Positions 46,931 through 56,430 of a stretch of 64,000 bases of DNA are shown piece after piece. The stretch comes from Stygiolobus sp037389425. GTDB lineage: Archaea > Thermoproteota > Thermoprotei_A > Sulfolobales > Sulfolobaceae. Below the pieces are notes generated by a model. That model was not told where the DNA came from and made no database searches. It saw nothing but the letters and a program-made list of their open reading frames with translations. Made by a program: the position numbers and the translations under genes. Position 1 is the first letter of the stretch, and every line of letters starts with the position of its first letter. The stretch spans positions 1 through 64,000 of the forward strand of contig NZ_JBBHKR010000047.1 in NCBI RefSeq assembly GCF_037389425.1, written 5' to 3'.

Positions 46931-49474
46931 ATGTCACTGGCACCGGAACCGTTAGAGGGCAATATAAAGTTCTACAACCTGAAAAAACTCGAAGATTTAG
47001 GTTATGACATTTTTTCCTTACCTTACTCCTTAAGAGTTCTTGTAGAAAACGTGATTAGAAACTCGGATAACAAGAAAATCACTGAGGAAGACCTTGAAAA
47101 AATTGCCGGATGGAAAGTTGGTGAAGAATTCTCATTTATGCCTACAAGAGTAATAATGCAGGACTACACTGGCGTACCACTCCTTGTTGACCTTGCAGCA
47201 ATGAGAAGCGAGTTGGCCAAAAGAGGGAAAGATCCATTAAGAGTTAATCCAGTAATACAGTCCGATTTGGTCATAGACCACTCTGTTCAAGTAGATTATT
47301 ACGGAACATCTTATGCCCTAGTACTTAACATGCAGAAGGAGTTCGAAAGGAATGTGGAGAGATATACATTTCTTAAATGGGCACAAAGCAGTTTCAGAAA
47401 CCTCAGAATAGTACCACCCGGTAACGGTATAATTCACCAAGTTAACTTAGAATTTCTAAGTAAAGTAGTAGATGTAAGAGAGGTTAAAGGAGAACAAGTA
47501 GCCTTCCCAGAAATAGTAATAGGAACTGATTCTCATACGACCATGGCTAACGGTATAAGCGTCTTATCTTGGGGTGTAGGAGGGCTTGAAGCCGAGGCGG
47601 TAATGATGGGAGAGCCTTACACAATGGTAGTCCCAGAAGTAGTAGGAGTTAAACTAGAGGGAGAAATCAGGGAAGGAGTTACCCCCACTGACGTAGTGTT
47701 ATATATAACTGAAGTTCTGAGGAAAAAAGGAGTTGTAGGAAAATTCGTTGAGTTCTTCGGACAGTCCCTATCAAATTTGTCAGTACCAGATAGAGCTACA
47801 ATAGCTAATATGGCTCCAGAGTACGGGGCTACTGTAGGTTACTTCCCGATTGATGAAAGAACCATCAATTACTTGTACGTTACCGGCAGAAACTACAAAC
47901 TCGTTGAGAAATACGCAAAAATACAAGGACTATTTTACGAGGGAGAGCCAAAGTATACCGAGGTTGTTACGATAAACTTGTCGGATATTGAACCCTCTGT
48001 AGCTGGGCCTAAAAACCCTGATGAAAGGGTTACGCTAAAGGAGTTGAAAAAGAAAGTCCAAAAGAATAACAAGAAATCGGGAACATACGTAAAGGACAAT
48101 GACGTAGTGTTAACTGCAGTAACCAGTTGTACCAATACTTCCAATCCCACATTAATGATAGGAGCTGGGATCTTGGCTAAAAAAGCCGTTCAGCTCGGGT
48201 TGAGGACTAAGCCCTATATAAAAACTAGTATGGCACCAGGTTCACCTATCGTAGTTGAGTATTTAAAGGAGGCCGATTTATTACCTTATCTTGAAGCCTT
48301 AGGATTCCACGTTGTGGGCTTTGGTTGTACTACATGTATAGGAAACGCCGGTCCCCTACCTCCTAAAATTGAGCACGACATTAAAAATAACGGTCTGGAG
48401 GTCTACGGAGTTATAAGCGGTAACAGAAACTTTGAAGGGAGGGTTAATCCTTACTTGAAGGGGGTGTTCTTAGCCTCACCCATTCTTGTGATAGCTTTTG
48501 CACTCGCTGGAAGGATTGATATTGACTTCTTTGAAGAACCGATTGACTACGATCCTAACGGAAAACCTGTCTACTTAAAGGACATTTGGCCTTCGATGAA
48601 GGAGATAGCAGATTATATGAACCTAGCGATGAACCCTGAACTCTACAAGTCAAGGTTCGACAAGATCTTTGAAGGAGACGAGAATTGGAAGAACCTCAAA
48701 GTTCCAGAGTCAGAACTGTATAACTGGGATAATAATTCAACTTACATTAGGATGCCTCCTTGGTTTTCCATCGAAACTAAATTTGGAGATATAAGAGGAG
48801 CGAGAATACTCTTACTCTTGGGAGATAAGATTACAACAGACCACATCTCTCCAGCAGGACCAATAGACCCCAACTCTGTAGCTGGTCAGTATCTTAAACA
48901 GCTAGGTGTTACGGAACTCAACACGTACGGTGCCAGAAGAGGAAATCACGAGGTTATGTTAAGAGGAGGTTTCGCAAATCCAAAGCTTAAAAACACGCTA
49001 GTCGAACAACCAGGTGGTTATACGAAACACTTCCCTGACGGCAAAGTTATGAGTGTATATGAAGCTTCCGAACTATACAAGAAAGAGGGCGTTCCGCTCG
49101 TGATCGTTGCCGGTAAGCAATACGGCTCCGGAAGTTCTAGGGATTGGGCTGCTAAGGTTACCGCACTTCTAGGTGTTAAAGCCGTTCTAGCGGAATCATT
49201 TGAGAGAATACATAAGAGCAATTTGGTTGCTATGGGAGTAGTCCCAATAGAGATCCCTGACTGGAGAAGTTTAGGCATCAAGGGAGATGAAATAGTGAAC
49301 ATAGAGCTCAACAACCTTACTGTTAAGGGGAAAGTAAAAGTGGAATTCATGAAGGGTGATGAAAAGATAGAGATAGAAGGCAGAGCTAGAGTTGATACTA
49401 ACGTAGAACTAGAGTACATTAAAGAGGGTGGAATTTTAAAGTATGTCTTCAATAAGTTATTACATGAGGGTTAG
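46931..49474 (+). CDS. acn: Aconitate hydratase
   Basis: 847 residues, AcnA/IRP-like length. Fe-S ligands: VTSCTNTSNP (~400) and FGCTTCIGNAGP (~465); active-site regions GTDSHTTMANGISVLSWGVGG, GDKITTDHISPAG and QYGSGSSRDWAAK. Converts citrate to isocitrate in the TCA or related cycle in the cytoplasm. AGCTTATAG-type box about 26 bases before ATG suits a leaderless transcript. Its last 32 bases overlap the FAU-1 frame. Confidence 0.95.
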   Translation: MSLAPEPLEGNIKFYNLKKLEDLGYDIFSLPYSLRVLVENVIRNSDNKKITEEDLEKIAGWKVGEEFSFMPTRVIMQDYTGVPLLVDLAAMRSELAKRGKDPLRVNPVIQSDLVIDHSVQVDYYGTSYALVLNMQKEFERNVERYTFLKWAQSSFRNLRIVPPGNGIIHQVNLEFLSKVVDVREVKGEQVAFPEIVIGTDSHTTMANGISVLSWGVGGLEAEAVMMGEPYTMVVPEVVGVKLEGEIREGVTPTDVVLYITEVLRKKGVVGKFVEFFGQSLSNLSVPDRATIANMAPEYGATVGYFPIDERTINYLYVTGRNYKLVEKYAKIQGLFYEGEPKYTEVVTINLSDIEPSVAGPKNPDERVTLKELKKKVQKNNKKSGTYVKDNDVVLTAVTSCTNTSNPTLMIGAGILAKKAVQLGLRTKPYIKTSMAPGSPIVVEYLKEADLLPYLEALGFHVVGFGCTTCIGNAGPLPPKIEHDIKNNGLEVYGVISGNRNFEGRVNPYLKGVFLASPILVIAFALAGRIDIDFFEEPIDYDPNGKPVYLKDIWPSMKEIADYMNLAMNPELYKSRFDKIFEGDENWKNLKVPESELYNWDNNSTYIRMPPWFSIETKFGDIRGARILLLLGDKITTDHISPAGPIDPNSVAGQYLKQLGVTELNTYGARRGNHEVMLRGGFANPKLKNTLVEQPGGYTKHFPDGKVMSVYEASELYKKEGVPLVIVAGKQYGSGSSRDWAAKVTALLGVKAVLAESFERIHKSNLVAMGVVPIEIPDWRSLGIKGDEIVNIELNNLTVKGKVKVEFMKGDEKIEIEGRARVDTNVELEYIKEGGILKYVFNKLLHEG

Positions 49475-50711
49475 GATTAGGGGAATTTATACTACAGCCT
49501 TGACCTATTTATTCCTTAAATCCGGGTATACCATTGTTCAACAGACTCCCCAGATCGTTGAAAGATTCGGCATTGACACAATTAGTGAACCGGCAGATGT
49601 AACGGTAAAGGACGGGGTGGACAGAGGGGAAATAATATCAATCGGAGAGGATATTTATAATTTTTTACGGTCTACTTTGAAGTACTCCTCCATTTGGAAG
49701 TCGCCCGTGAAACTTTATTCTGTCATCGAACCTAAAAACTGTGAATACATGGGTTATCGTGTGGAGCCGTGTATAGATAAGGGAACTGTTATAAAGCCAC
49801 CAGTTGAGGGAAAAATAGTGCTATCACCGGTAAGGGCTGTTGGTAAAATAGCTATGGTATGGCGAGGCGAGGGAAAAACCTTCTTTTCAGAACACATTAA
49901 GGAAGAAATCAGGGAGAAATTGCTGAGTATAAGTACACCCTTAAATAGAAAAGGATATAACGTTAAATGGAGAAGTAATGCAGTTTTTATGCATTATTCA
50001 GAACTAAAAAAGGAACTTGAAGAACTCGTAATGAAGTATGAGTCTGAAGATTTTAGAAACCAAGGAGAGGAGTTCATAAGAACAATCTTGTCTCTGGAAG
50101 ACAAATTATTTCTTGACGGAATAAGGAGTCTAGTAGTAAAAACAATGAAGTTCCATCATATGCTCAAATACAGTTATCACCATAATGAAGTTGACGAGGA
50201 AGAACAGAGGGACAATCCAGATCCCTCATTATTATTACAGAAGTTAGTGAGAGATACGATGTACATAGAACACCTAAAAGCTGACGGTAAAAAATATGTA
50301 CTCAGGGAGGGTAAAGTAATTTACAGCGAGATAAAAAAGGACTACTATATAATTAAACTCAGAAGAGAGTTCAACGCAGGAGGACAGTATGACGGGTTAG
50401 GAATTCCAATAGAGCAAGGAGATTATGATATAGTAGAGTTCGACTCAAGACAGTGGTATCAAATACATAAATATTATAACGCTGAGGGAAACCTTAAGGG
50501 AATATACGTTAACATATCAACTCCTCCTGAACTTTTGAGAGGAAAAATCAGGTATCTTGACTTAGAAGTGGATGTAGTAAAAAAGGAAAATGAAGTAAAA
50601 GTAATAGACCTTGAGGAGCTGGAAAAGAAAAGAGAATTATTGGGGGAGGAGTTATATAAAAAAGCTATACTAACTTTGGAGAGTGTTAAAAACTTATTAA
50701 TGTCCTTCTAG
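49464..50711 (+). CDS. FAU-1-like RNA-binding protein/ribonuclease
   Basis: 415 residues if started at ATG 49464 (MRVRIRGIYTTALTYLFL), which matches how I recall this family beginning; an ATG at 49443 adds seven residues. N-terminal S1-like/Rne-like part (IVQQTPQIVERF), C-terminal DUF402 part with REFNAGGQYDGLGIPIEQGDYDIVEFDSRQWYQIHKYYNAEG. FAU-1 proteins bind AU-rich RNA and act in 5S rRNA maturation in Pyrococcus/Thermococcus. Overlaps aconitase by 11 bases. Confidence 0.85.
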   Translation: MRVRIRGIYTTALTYLFLKSGYTIVQQTPQIVERFGIDTISEPADVTVKDGVDRGEIISIGEDIYNFLRSTLKYSSIWKSPVKLYSVIEPKNCEYMGYRVEPCIDKGTVIKPPVEGKIVLSPVRAVGKIAMVWRGEGKTFFSEHIKEEIREKLLSISTPLNRKGYNVKWRSNAVFMHYSELKKELEELVMKYESEDFRNQGEEFIRTILSLEDKLFLDGIRSLVVKTMKFHHMLKYSYHHNEVDEEEQRDNPDPSLLLQKLVRDTMYIEHLKADGKKYVLREGKVIYSEIKKDYYIIKLRREFNAGGQYDGLGIPIEQGDYDIVEFDSRQWYQIHKYYNAEGNLKGIYVNISTPPELLRGKIRYLDLEVDVVKKENEVKVIDLEELEKKRELLGEELYKKAILTLESVKNLLMSF

Positions 50712-50900
50712 TTCTTCCCTGCTAATCGGTATAATTTTCACTGTATCTTCCTTTTCGTCATATATGATTCTTACCAAATCTCCTTCTCTAATGTTGATCT
50801 TTTGCCTTATCCTCGAAGGGATTGTCACCTGGAAATTCCTAGACACTTTTACTACATCTTCAACAGGCATTCTAATCCCTTTAATATGCTTAGAACTCAT
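50697..50900 (-). CDS. AbrB/SpoVT (MazE-type) DNA-binding protein
   Basis: 67 residues. Swapped-hairpin domain: VVKVSRNFQVTIPSRIRQKINIREGDLVRIIYDEKED, a classical AbrB/MazE core. Could be a small regulator or an orphan antitoxin; no VapC-like toxin is adjacent. Its end overlaps the convergent FAU-1 gene by 15 bases. ATG preceded by AT-rich TATA-like DNA on the minus strand. Confidence 0.85.
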   Translation of the reverse strand: MSSKHIKGIRMPVEDVVKVSRNFQVTIPSRIRQKINIREGDLVRIIYDEKEDTVKIIPISREELEGH

Positions 50901-50931
50901 GCTATAAAAAATTTATATTTAAAAAATGCCT

Positions 50932-52074
50932 CTATGACCTTAACTTCTTTGTGACCTCGCTAGACACTTCTTTCGATAATTTTTTGGTTTGTTCTGTATT
51001 ACCTAGTCTTCTTGTAGTCTCTAGGGTCTGTTGTAACCTCCTTGTAGTTTCCATTAACTCTATCTTTCTCGTCTGTTGAGCTAATTGTTGCATTTGCTGC
51101 AGAGTCCTAGTAGCCTCGGTTAAATTGTTGGTACTTAAGTCTGACGACAGCTTATTCATCAGTGCATAGTACTGGTACTCACTAAGTAGATCATTATTTA
51201 TGCCACTAAGGAAAGTCTGTGTATCTCTTGCTGGGATTATTTGAATTATGCTCACTTGAGAGTCAGGTCTACCACTTGCTGGATCTTCATAATTTACTTT
51301 TACCGTCATCAAATTACCAGTATAGTTTGGAGGTACCGTTATTTCTCCCAATATTCTCACAACACCCTCAACAGCCCCTAGTTTGACGGGGGGACCAGGA
51401 TAGTTAAGAAGTTTCACTGGAGACTCGGATATTATGTCCACCGTAACATTTTTAGCACCTATTTCGGTTACAGCAGCTTGCGGGAGAGCATTCGCTACTT
51501 CCATAGGGTCATTTATATGGTTCAATATACCTCCACTTTTATCAGCCAAAGTCTTAAGTAATTGTTCATTATAATCATCACCGATTCCAAATGCTATGAC
51601 TTTGAATCCCGGCGGTAGTGTCACCCTTTCATAAGGAGTAATATCGGTTATGTCGGTGGGTTGTCCGTCTGTTAATAATATGATGTATCCCGGCATCTCA
51701 TATCTTTTAGCTATTTCTATAGCTTTACCGAGGGCTGTGTATAATACTGTTTGCCCTCCTGCATTTATTTGCTGAATTTGAGAGACTAAAGAGGGGGCAT
51801 CAGCATACTCACTTAGGACATTAACCGAGCTTGAGAACGTTATAAATGTAATCTTGTTACCTCTCGGAATTCTGTTAAGAAGTTCTATTGCTCCGTTTTT
51901 TGCCGTGTCTAATTTTACACCATACATCGAACCTGATGTATCTAACAATATTATGTAGTGAAAACCAGTTGCAGTAGTTACTCTTTCTGGCACAATTATT
52001 ATTCTGAAAACTGCTCTAACTTGTGAATTAAAAGAATACTTATGGCTGATTTCTACTCTGGTAGAAATAGTCAT
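50932..52074 (-). CDS. arnB: vWA-domain protein (ArnB-like)
   Basis: 380 residues from ATG 52074, six bases after AAGGTG; the in-frame GTG at 52083 is part of that site. vWA domain ~35-215 with an intact MIDAS: DTSGSMYG, the Thr region and TDGQPTD. A beta domain follows, then a Gln/Thr-rich helical tail with repeated TRRL units, possible phosphorylation sites. Second gene after the FHA protein, separated by 22 bases. In Sulfolobus acidocaldarius an FHA/vWA pair (ArnA/ArnB) represses archaellum genes; the same pairing is the basis for the symbol. Confidence 0.75.
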   Translation of the reverse strand: MTISTRVEISHKYSFNSQVRAVFRIIIVPERVTTATGFHYIILLDTSGSMYGVKLDTAKNGAIELLNRIPRGNKITFITFSSSVNVLSEYADAPSLVSQIQQINAGGQTVLYTALGKAIEIAKRYEMPGYIILLTDGQPTDITDITPYERVTLPPGFKVIAFGIGDDYNEQLLKTLADKSGGILNHINDPMEVANALPQAAVTEIGAKNVTVDIISESPVKLLNYPGPPVKLGAVEGVVRILGEITVPPNYTGNLMTVKVNYEDPASGRPDSQVSIIQIIPARDTQTFLSGINNDLLSEYQYYALMNKLSSDLSTNNLTEATRTLQQMQQLAQQTRKIELMETTRRLQQTLETTRRLGNTEQTKKLSKEVSSEVTKKLRS

Positions 52075-52096
52075 AAAAAACACCTTGTTAATTCCT

Positions 52097-52774
52097 TCAC
52101 TCTTTAATTATCTTGATCATGGTCTGATTTCCTAACTTTATTATAGAATTTGGGTCTATCTTTTGTTTACCTTTTATAGGTTGGAATATCTTACCGTCAT
52201 AAACGTAGGTACCGTTCGTACTATTCAGATCTTCAATGTATAATTCGCCATTCTCGAGAGAGATTATTGCATGTCTTCTTGAAATCTCTGGATCTGGGAT
52301 GATTATCACGTTTTCGGGACTTCTTCCTACTGATATCGTAGGGAATATGTCAAATGATAGGGGTACTTTCTGATTTATCAGATTAGCATAAGGTGTGTTT
52401 ATGAATAATATATAATACTTACCACTTGTAGGTGTTGGGGGAACAGGAGATACTGTTGGTGTTGGAGGTTGGGGAACTGGAGGCTGTGTTACTACTTGCT
52501 GGGTAGGCACTGGTGCTGGAGAGTTTACTGGAGGAGCTGTCTGACCAACTGGTGGTGAAGGTGGAGCTTCAGTTGGTTGAGGTGGTGCAACTGGGGTCGG
52601 CGGAGCTTGCGCTACTGGGGTCTGTTGAACATCTGTGGGGGTGGGTTGAGGGGGCTGCTGAGTAGGTAGTGGAGGTTGTTGAGTTGTCATAGATGGTTTT
52701 TGTGTACCACACTTTATACAAAACATAGCGTCATCGTCGTTTTCATAACCACATACGGGGCATTTCCACGGCAT
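52097..52774 (-). CDS. arnA: Zinc-ribbon FHA-domain protein (ArnA-like)
   Basis: 225 residues from ATG 52774 (MPWKCPVCGYEND); the longer frame to 52816 would cover its own promoter. Zinc ribbon CPVC...CIKC at 4-20, a Pro/Gln/Thr-rich linker (~28-120), then FHA ~125-225 with GRSPENVIIIPDPEISRRHAIISL and DLNSTNGTYV. FHA domains bind phosphothreonine, linking it to a Ser/Thr kinase such as that at 29950. Divergent from another vWA gene with 60 bases between their starts. Confidence 0.8.
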   Translation of the reverse strand: MPWKCPVCGYENDDDAMFCIKCGTQKPSMTTQQPPLPTQQPPQPTPTDVQQTPVAQAPPTPVAPPQPTEAPPSPPVGQTAPPVNSPAPVPTQQVVTQPPVPQPPTPTVSPVPPTPTSGKYYILFINTPYANLINQKVPLSFDIFPTISVGRSPENVIIIPDPEISRRHAIISLENGELYIEDLNSTNGTYVYDGKIFQPIKGKQKIDPNSIIKLGNQTMIKIIKE

Positions 52775-52834
52775 GAATAATGTATTTTGTATAAAAGTAT
52801 TTATAGTTTTACTCACGTAATATCTTATTTGGCT
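52775..52834. promoter_or_regulatory. Divergent promoter region between FHA and second vWA genes
   Basis: Sixty AT-rich bases between the two chosen starts hold TATA-like stretches for both strands (TTTTATA towards 52774; CTTATTTGG-type towards 52835). Suggests co-regulation of the three genes. Confidence 0.4.
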
Positions 52835-53923
52835 ATGACAATAAGTGTAAAGATTAAGAGCTCGACCAATTACGTTGCTTTTGAGACGCCAACAGAGGTG
52901 GATTTAATAATAAGAATAGTCCCAGAAATATTCGTTAGATTTACTGGAATTAACTATGTTATTCTTATAGACAATAGTCCTTCTATGAGGAGAGAAAATA
53001 AAATGCAAACCGCGATAGCAGCAGCAAATAAACTTTCCAATGAGATTCCGCCCGGCAATTATCTCTCTATTTACTTATTTTCAAATGACCTAGAAAAACT
53101 CTATGAAGGACAAACCGGCACACCAATAAATATACCTATGGAGATCAAAAAAGGGTACACAACAAACTTCTATAAAGCAATAACTAAGATACTAGATGTA
53201 GTTAAAGGATATTCTACTCCAGTAAAGCTCATTATTTTGTCTGACGGTAAGCCAACTGACAAGAGAAATCTCAAGGACTACGAGCCTATACAAGTACCCC
53301 CTCACGTTCAAATTATATCCATAGGTATCGGAAACGATTACAATGAGGCTATAATGAAGAGACTAGCAGACAAGGGAGCGGGTGTATACTATCATATTTT
53401 AGACCCCTCTCAATTACCAACCTTATTTGCCCAACAAAAAGTATCAGACGTAGCCGGGTACAATTTAGTGATAAATGTACCGCCAGGTTTCGAAGTACTA
53501 AACTACGAAATGCCTGTCACTATACCGATTTTAGATAAAGCAATTACTATCTATGCCGTAGGTAACGTTCCTCCAGGAGATCAGCCAGTAGTTCTTACTG
53601 TGACAGGGAGCTACTACGACCCAGCCAGAGGAAGTATAGTTCAGATAAATGAACCAATATATCTACAGAGAGCAAGCCATGAAATGGTACAACAACGTAT
53701 AAACCAGAGCGTTGTAGCAGAAGTAAGGTATTTCAATCTCCTTAGACAATACGGAAACGCCCTTATGGTAGGAAATAATAAGGAGGCTACACAGATAGCT
53801 CAAGAACTCTTGAGTGCAGCTGAACAGACCAGAAGAGAGGACTTAATAGAAGAAACGAGAAAGTTAACCGGTGATAAGAAAACTGACTTATCTGAAATTA
53901 CGAAGACGATGAGGAAACAGTAA
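52835..53923 (+). CDS. Second vWA-domain protein
   Basis: 362 residues from ATG 52835 (MTISVKIKSSTNYVAF), which aligns with the start of the vWA protein on the other strand (MTISTRVEISHKYSF). MIDAS DNSPSMRR and SDGKPTD, then the same beta domain and a helical tail rich in Thr/Arg. It is a paralog of the 50932-52074 gene; either could be the ArnB counterpart. Divergent pair around an FHA gene suggests one regulatory module. Confidence 0.8.
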   Translation: MTISVKIKSSTNYVAFETPTEVDLIIRIVPEIFVRFTGINYVILIDNSPSMRRENKMQTAIAAANKLSNEIPPGNYLSIYLFSNDLEKLYEGQTGTPINIPMEIKKGYTTNFYKAITKILDVVKGYSTPVKLIILSDGKPTDKRNLKDYEPIQVPPHVQIISIGIGNDYNEAIMKRLADKGAGVYYHILDPSQLPTLFAQQKVSDVAGYNLVINVPPGFEVLNYEMPVTIPILDKAITIYAVGNVPPGDQPVVLTVTGSYYDPARGSIVQINEPIYLQRASHEMVQQRINQSVVAEVRYFNLLRQYGNALMVGNNKEATQIAQELLSAAEQTRREDLIEETRKLTGDKKTDLSEITKTMRKQ

Positions 53924-53961
53924 ATAGATGCTTTTTAAATCTTTACTGGTTTCTTAAACAT

Positions 53962-54633
53962 ATGATTAAGTTAACATTTTTCCATGATGTAATTTGTCCC
54001 TTCTGTTATATGACTTCTAAAAGGTTGAAAAAAGTAGTAAACGAGTTTAAGGGGGAAGTAATAGTAAAGCACAAGGCTTTTGCAATCATTTCGTCTTTAG
54101 AGGACTTAAAGGCTATAGCTCCTACTGAAGAAGATGCGAGACAAGTATTTCTTAATGAGTTCTCTATTTTAAAAAGATATATACCAGATTATGACCCTGA
54201 AAAGGTAATAGGTAAAGGAAAAATAAAGTACGTATGGTCTACTCCTCCTCTGGTAGCGTGTAAGGCAGCGGAATTCCAAAAGGGTGATGAAGGACACTGG
54301 GAGTTTTTTGATAGAGCACAAGATAAGTTCTTTCTAGAAGGTGAGGACATAACAGACGAAAAGGTACTAGTATCTATAGCTGAGGAAATTGGATTGGACG
54401 TTAACAAGTTTAAAGAGGATCTGAATGCTAAGAGGACAAAACTGGCTGTGATAGAGGACGAAGAAGAGGCAAAAGCTATGGGAATTAGAGGAGTCCCTGC
54501 AATATTAGTTAATGACACTTGGTTAATAAGGGGGGTACAGGAAGAAAATTACTATCGAGCTGTTATAAAGGACATATTAGAACACGGAGAACCTAAGGAA
54601 ATAAAGTTGAAAGCTTATTGGGAAAAAGACTAG
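53962..54633 (+). CDS. DsbA-family (FrnE-like) thioredoxin-fold protein
   Basis: 223 residues. CxxC is CPFC in FFHDVICPFCYMTSKRL at the start; helical insertion ~60-150; cis-Pro region GIRGVPAILVNDTWLIRGVQ at the end. No signal peptide, so cytoplasmic. Acts as disulfide oxidoreductase or, in related members, a GST-kappa-like isomerase. A TATA-like TTTTTAAATC lies about 25 bases before the ATG. Short T-rich run follows the stop. Confidence 0.85.
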   Translation: MIKLTFFHDVICPFCYMTSKRLKKVVNEFKGEVIVKHKAFAIISSLEDLKAIAPTEEDARQVFLNEFSILKRYIPDYDPEKVIGKGKIKYVWSTPPLVACKAAEFQKGDEGHWEFFDRAQDKFFLEGEDITDEKVLVSIAEEIGLDVNKFKEDLNAKRTKLAVIEDEEEAKAMGIRGVPAILVNDTWLIRGVQEENYYRAVIKDILEHGEPKEIKLKAYWEKD

Positions 54634-54794
54634 TATTTTTCTAGTCTGTTACAACGCCTCTAGTCGTTTTAAAAGTGAATTTTTGGAATATGAAACAAAC
54701 TACCAGTACTTTTTACATAGATAACACTATATCGTGTTATTTTTGCTGAGGATCAAAAGGAAAGCTTATTTGGATAGAGAATAGATAATGAATT

Positions 54795-55178
54795 ATGAAA
54801 ACTGTTAAGAACTATATGTCGTCACCAGTATTCCAGGTTGAGGCAAATACCTCAATTCAAGAAGTATGTAAGTTAATGATGGAAAGAGGAGTAGGATCTG
54901 TAATAATAACAGAGAATGGTGTACCAAAAGGTATCTTCACTGACAGAGATGCTGTAAAAGCGTTTTCGTTTGGTTTAAGCCCCAATGATGAAGTAAGACT
55001 CGCTTCAACGCTCGGTAACCTGATCACTGTGGATGAAGACACGGACCCGTTCACCGCAATTGATATTATGACAAAGAACAAGATCAGGCACTTACCAGTA
55101 AGGGATAAAAGAGGGAATATAGTAGGAATGTTTGCCATAACTGATATCTCAAAAGTAATGCACGATATGACCTCTTAA
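54795..55178 (+). CDS. CBS-domain pair protein
   Basis: 127 residues forming two CBS motifs: MSSPVFQVEANTSIQEVCKLMMERGVGSVIITENGVPKGIFTDRD and LITVDEDTDPFTAIDIMTKNKIRHLPVRDKRGNIVGMFAITDIS. Such stand-alone pairs bind adenine nucleotides and regulate other proteins. The partner is unknown. Followed by a 31-base gap and the next gene. Confidence 0.88.
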   Translation: MKTVKNYMSSPVFQVEANTSIQEVCKLMMERGVGSVIITENGVPKGIFTDRDAVKAFSFGLSPNDEVRLASTLGNLITVDEDTDPFTAIDIMTKNKIRHLPVRDKRGNIVGMFAITDISKVMHDMTS

Positions 55179-55209
55179 CTTAAAAAATTCCAGTCGAAAA
55201 TATTTTCAA

Positions 55210-55845
55210 ATGAAAATAGTAACTTTGTTACCGTTATCAGCTAAGAATTTGAAAGAGGTAAATGAAGCAATAGTATCATCTTTAGATAATAACAAACATA
55301 AGTACGAAATTTTCTCTCTTTCTTACCAAAAGATATCCGTGGTGGGCCAAAGTAGCTATGATATGATCTTTTCTCCAGAACTTCTTGAGGGCGAAATGTC
55401 CCTATTACACCTTCTTTCTCCTTTAGTTATCAGGACAAACTCATCCTTATCTTTTCATACTCCACGACTTAGGCCTCCGTTAAAACTCGAATTAAAGGGA
55501 AAGAGTCTGTTGATCGGTTCACCTCTAGTTGAAGGGTTAATAAGTGTTACTAGTCATGATTGCTTGTTGAGTACAGACGAGGAGATCAGGGCTGTTTATC
55601 CTTTACCGTTTAGAGATGAAGTATTCGATAACGTAATTCTTTCCGAGATAATGGATTATGACCTAGTGAAAGAAGCTTATAGAATTACCAAGAGAGGAGG
55701 GAAAGGGTTTATCATCGTTCCCTTTTGTGTAGACCCTGTTAACGCCCTTAAGGTATTGTCAGTAAAGTTTAGAATAATCAATGCTATAGCAAAGAACCGC
55801 TTCTGGATTATTGAAGGAATTAAGATTGACTCGAAGCGTGTGTAA
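55210..55845 (+). CDS. Degenerate SAM-methyltransferase-like protein
   Basis: 211 residues. The middle YPLPFRDEVFDNVILSEIMDYDLVKEAYRITKRGGKGFIIVP matches the methyltransferase-11 pattern (LPF..FD.V...EV......A...R.LK.GG). No glycine-rich SAM motif I is seen ahead of it; instead there is an unrelated N-terminal 130 residues. It may not bind SAM. Possibly cotranscribed with the CBS gene. Confidence 0.6.
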   Translation: MKIVTLLPLSAKNLKEVNEAIVSSLDNNKHKYEIFSLSYQKISVVGQSSYDMIFSPELLEGEMSLLHLLSPLVIRTNSSLSFHTPRLRPPLKLELKGKSLLIGSPLVEGLISVTSHDCLLSTDEEIRAVYPLPFRDEVFDNVILSEIMDYDLVKEAYRITKRGGKGFIIVPFCVDPVNALKVLSVKFRIINAIAKNRFWIIEGIKIDSKRV

Positions 55846-55964
55846 CTACCTACTGAAAATCTCGTCTTTTGGAGCTAGGATGTCAAAGGTTTAACTACCT
55901 CATTTCTTCGGCACTATTTTGAAAAAGAAAACATTTTTAATTCATGTACAGTTAGCAATACCAA

Positions 55965-56282
55965 ATGGTCAAAGTATACAAGTACGGAGATTATTACTTT
56001 GCAGGAGTGAGTCACGTTATTCCAGGTTATTTGCAAGACGTAGTTTTCGTTTATAAACAAGGTAATAACTGGACTTCAATAAGTGCTGAGAAACTAAGAA
56101 CTAATAATGGGTCTTTGATACAAATAGCTGAAAGAATAAAGTACGCTACTCACGAAGACGATATAGAAAAAGCCGTATCAGAGTTAAAAAGGATGGGGAT
56201 AAAAATCGAGGAAGTAGATAAACCGCCTTTTCCGCTAAAGATCTTAGAAGGGAAGAAGAAAATACAAGCGGAGTTCGACTAA
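55965..56282 (+). CDS. Hypothetical protein, 105 aa
   Basis: Small alpha/beta protein: strands MVKVYKYGDYYFAGVSHV and DVVFVYKQGNNW, then helices with DDIEKAVSELKRMG. No cysteines or membrane helix. Isolated gene with TATA-like TTTTTAATTC about 26 bases before the ATG. Not recognised. Confidence 0.6.
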   Translation: MVKVYKYGDYYFAGVSHVIPGYLQDVVFVYKQGNNWTSISAEKLRTNNGSLIQIAERIKYATHEDDIEKAVSELKRMGIKIEEVDKPPFPLKILEGKKKIQAEFD

Positions 56283-56399
56283 TCCGGCCCAGATTCAGTC
56301 ATCATTTTTCAGTTCCGCAGAGACTCTTCATCTCGATGTAGAGGTTATTCAGGGTTAATTAACAGACCTTTAAGCCCTGCTTGTTTTAATTCATCTTCG

Positions 56400-56409
56400 T
56401 TTAAATATA
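56400..56409 (+). promoter_or_regulatory. TATA box of the thermosome gene
   Basis: TTTAAATATA about 26 bases before ATG 56431. This spacing is why the downstream ATG was preferred to ATG 56410, which would fall upstream of the transcript start. Confidence 0.6.
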
Positions 56410-56430
56410 ATGAATACGAGATTTAAAACC

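Noticed and set aside
50697..50900. Toxin-antitoxin pair with the AbrB-type gene
   Set aside because: No toxin gene lies on either side; neighbours are FAU-1 and a vWA gene.
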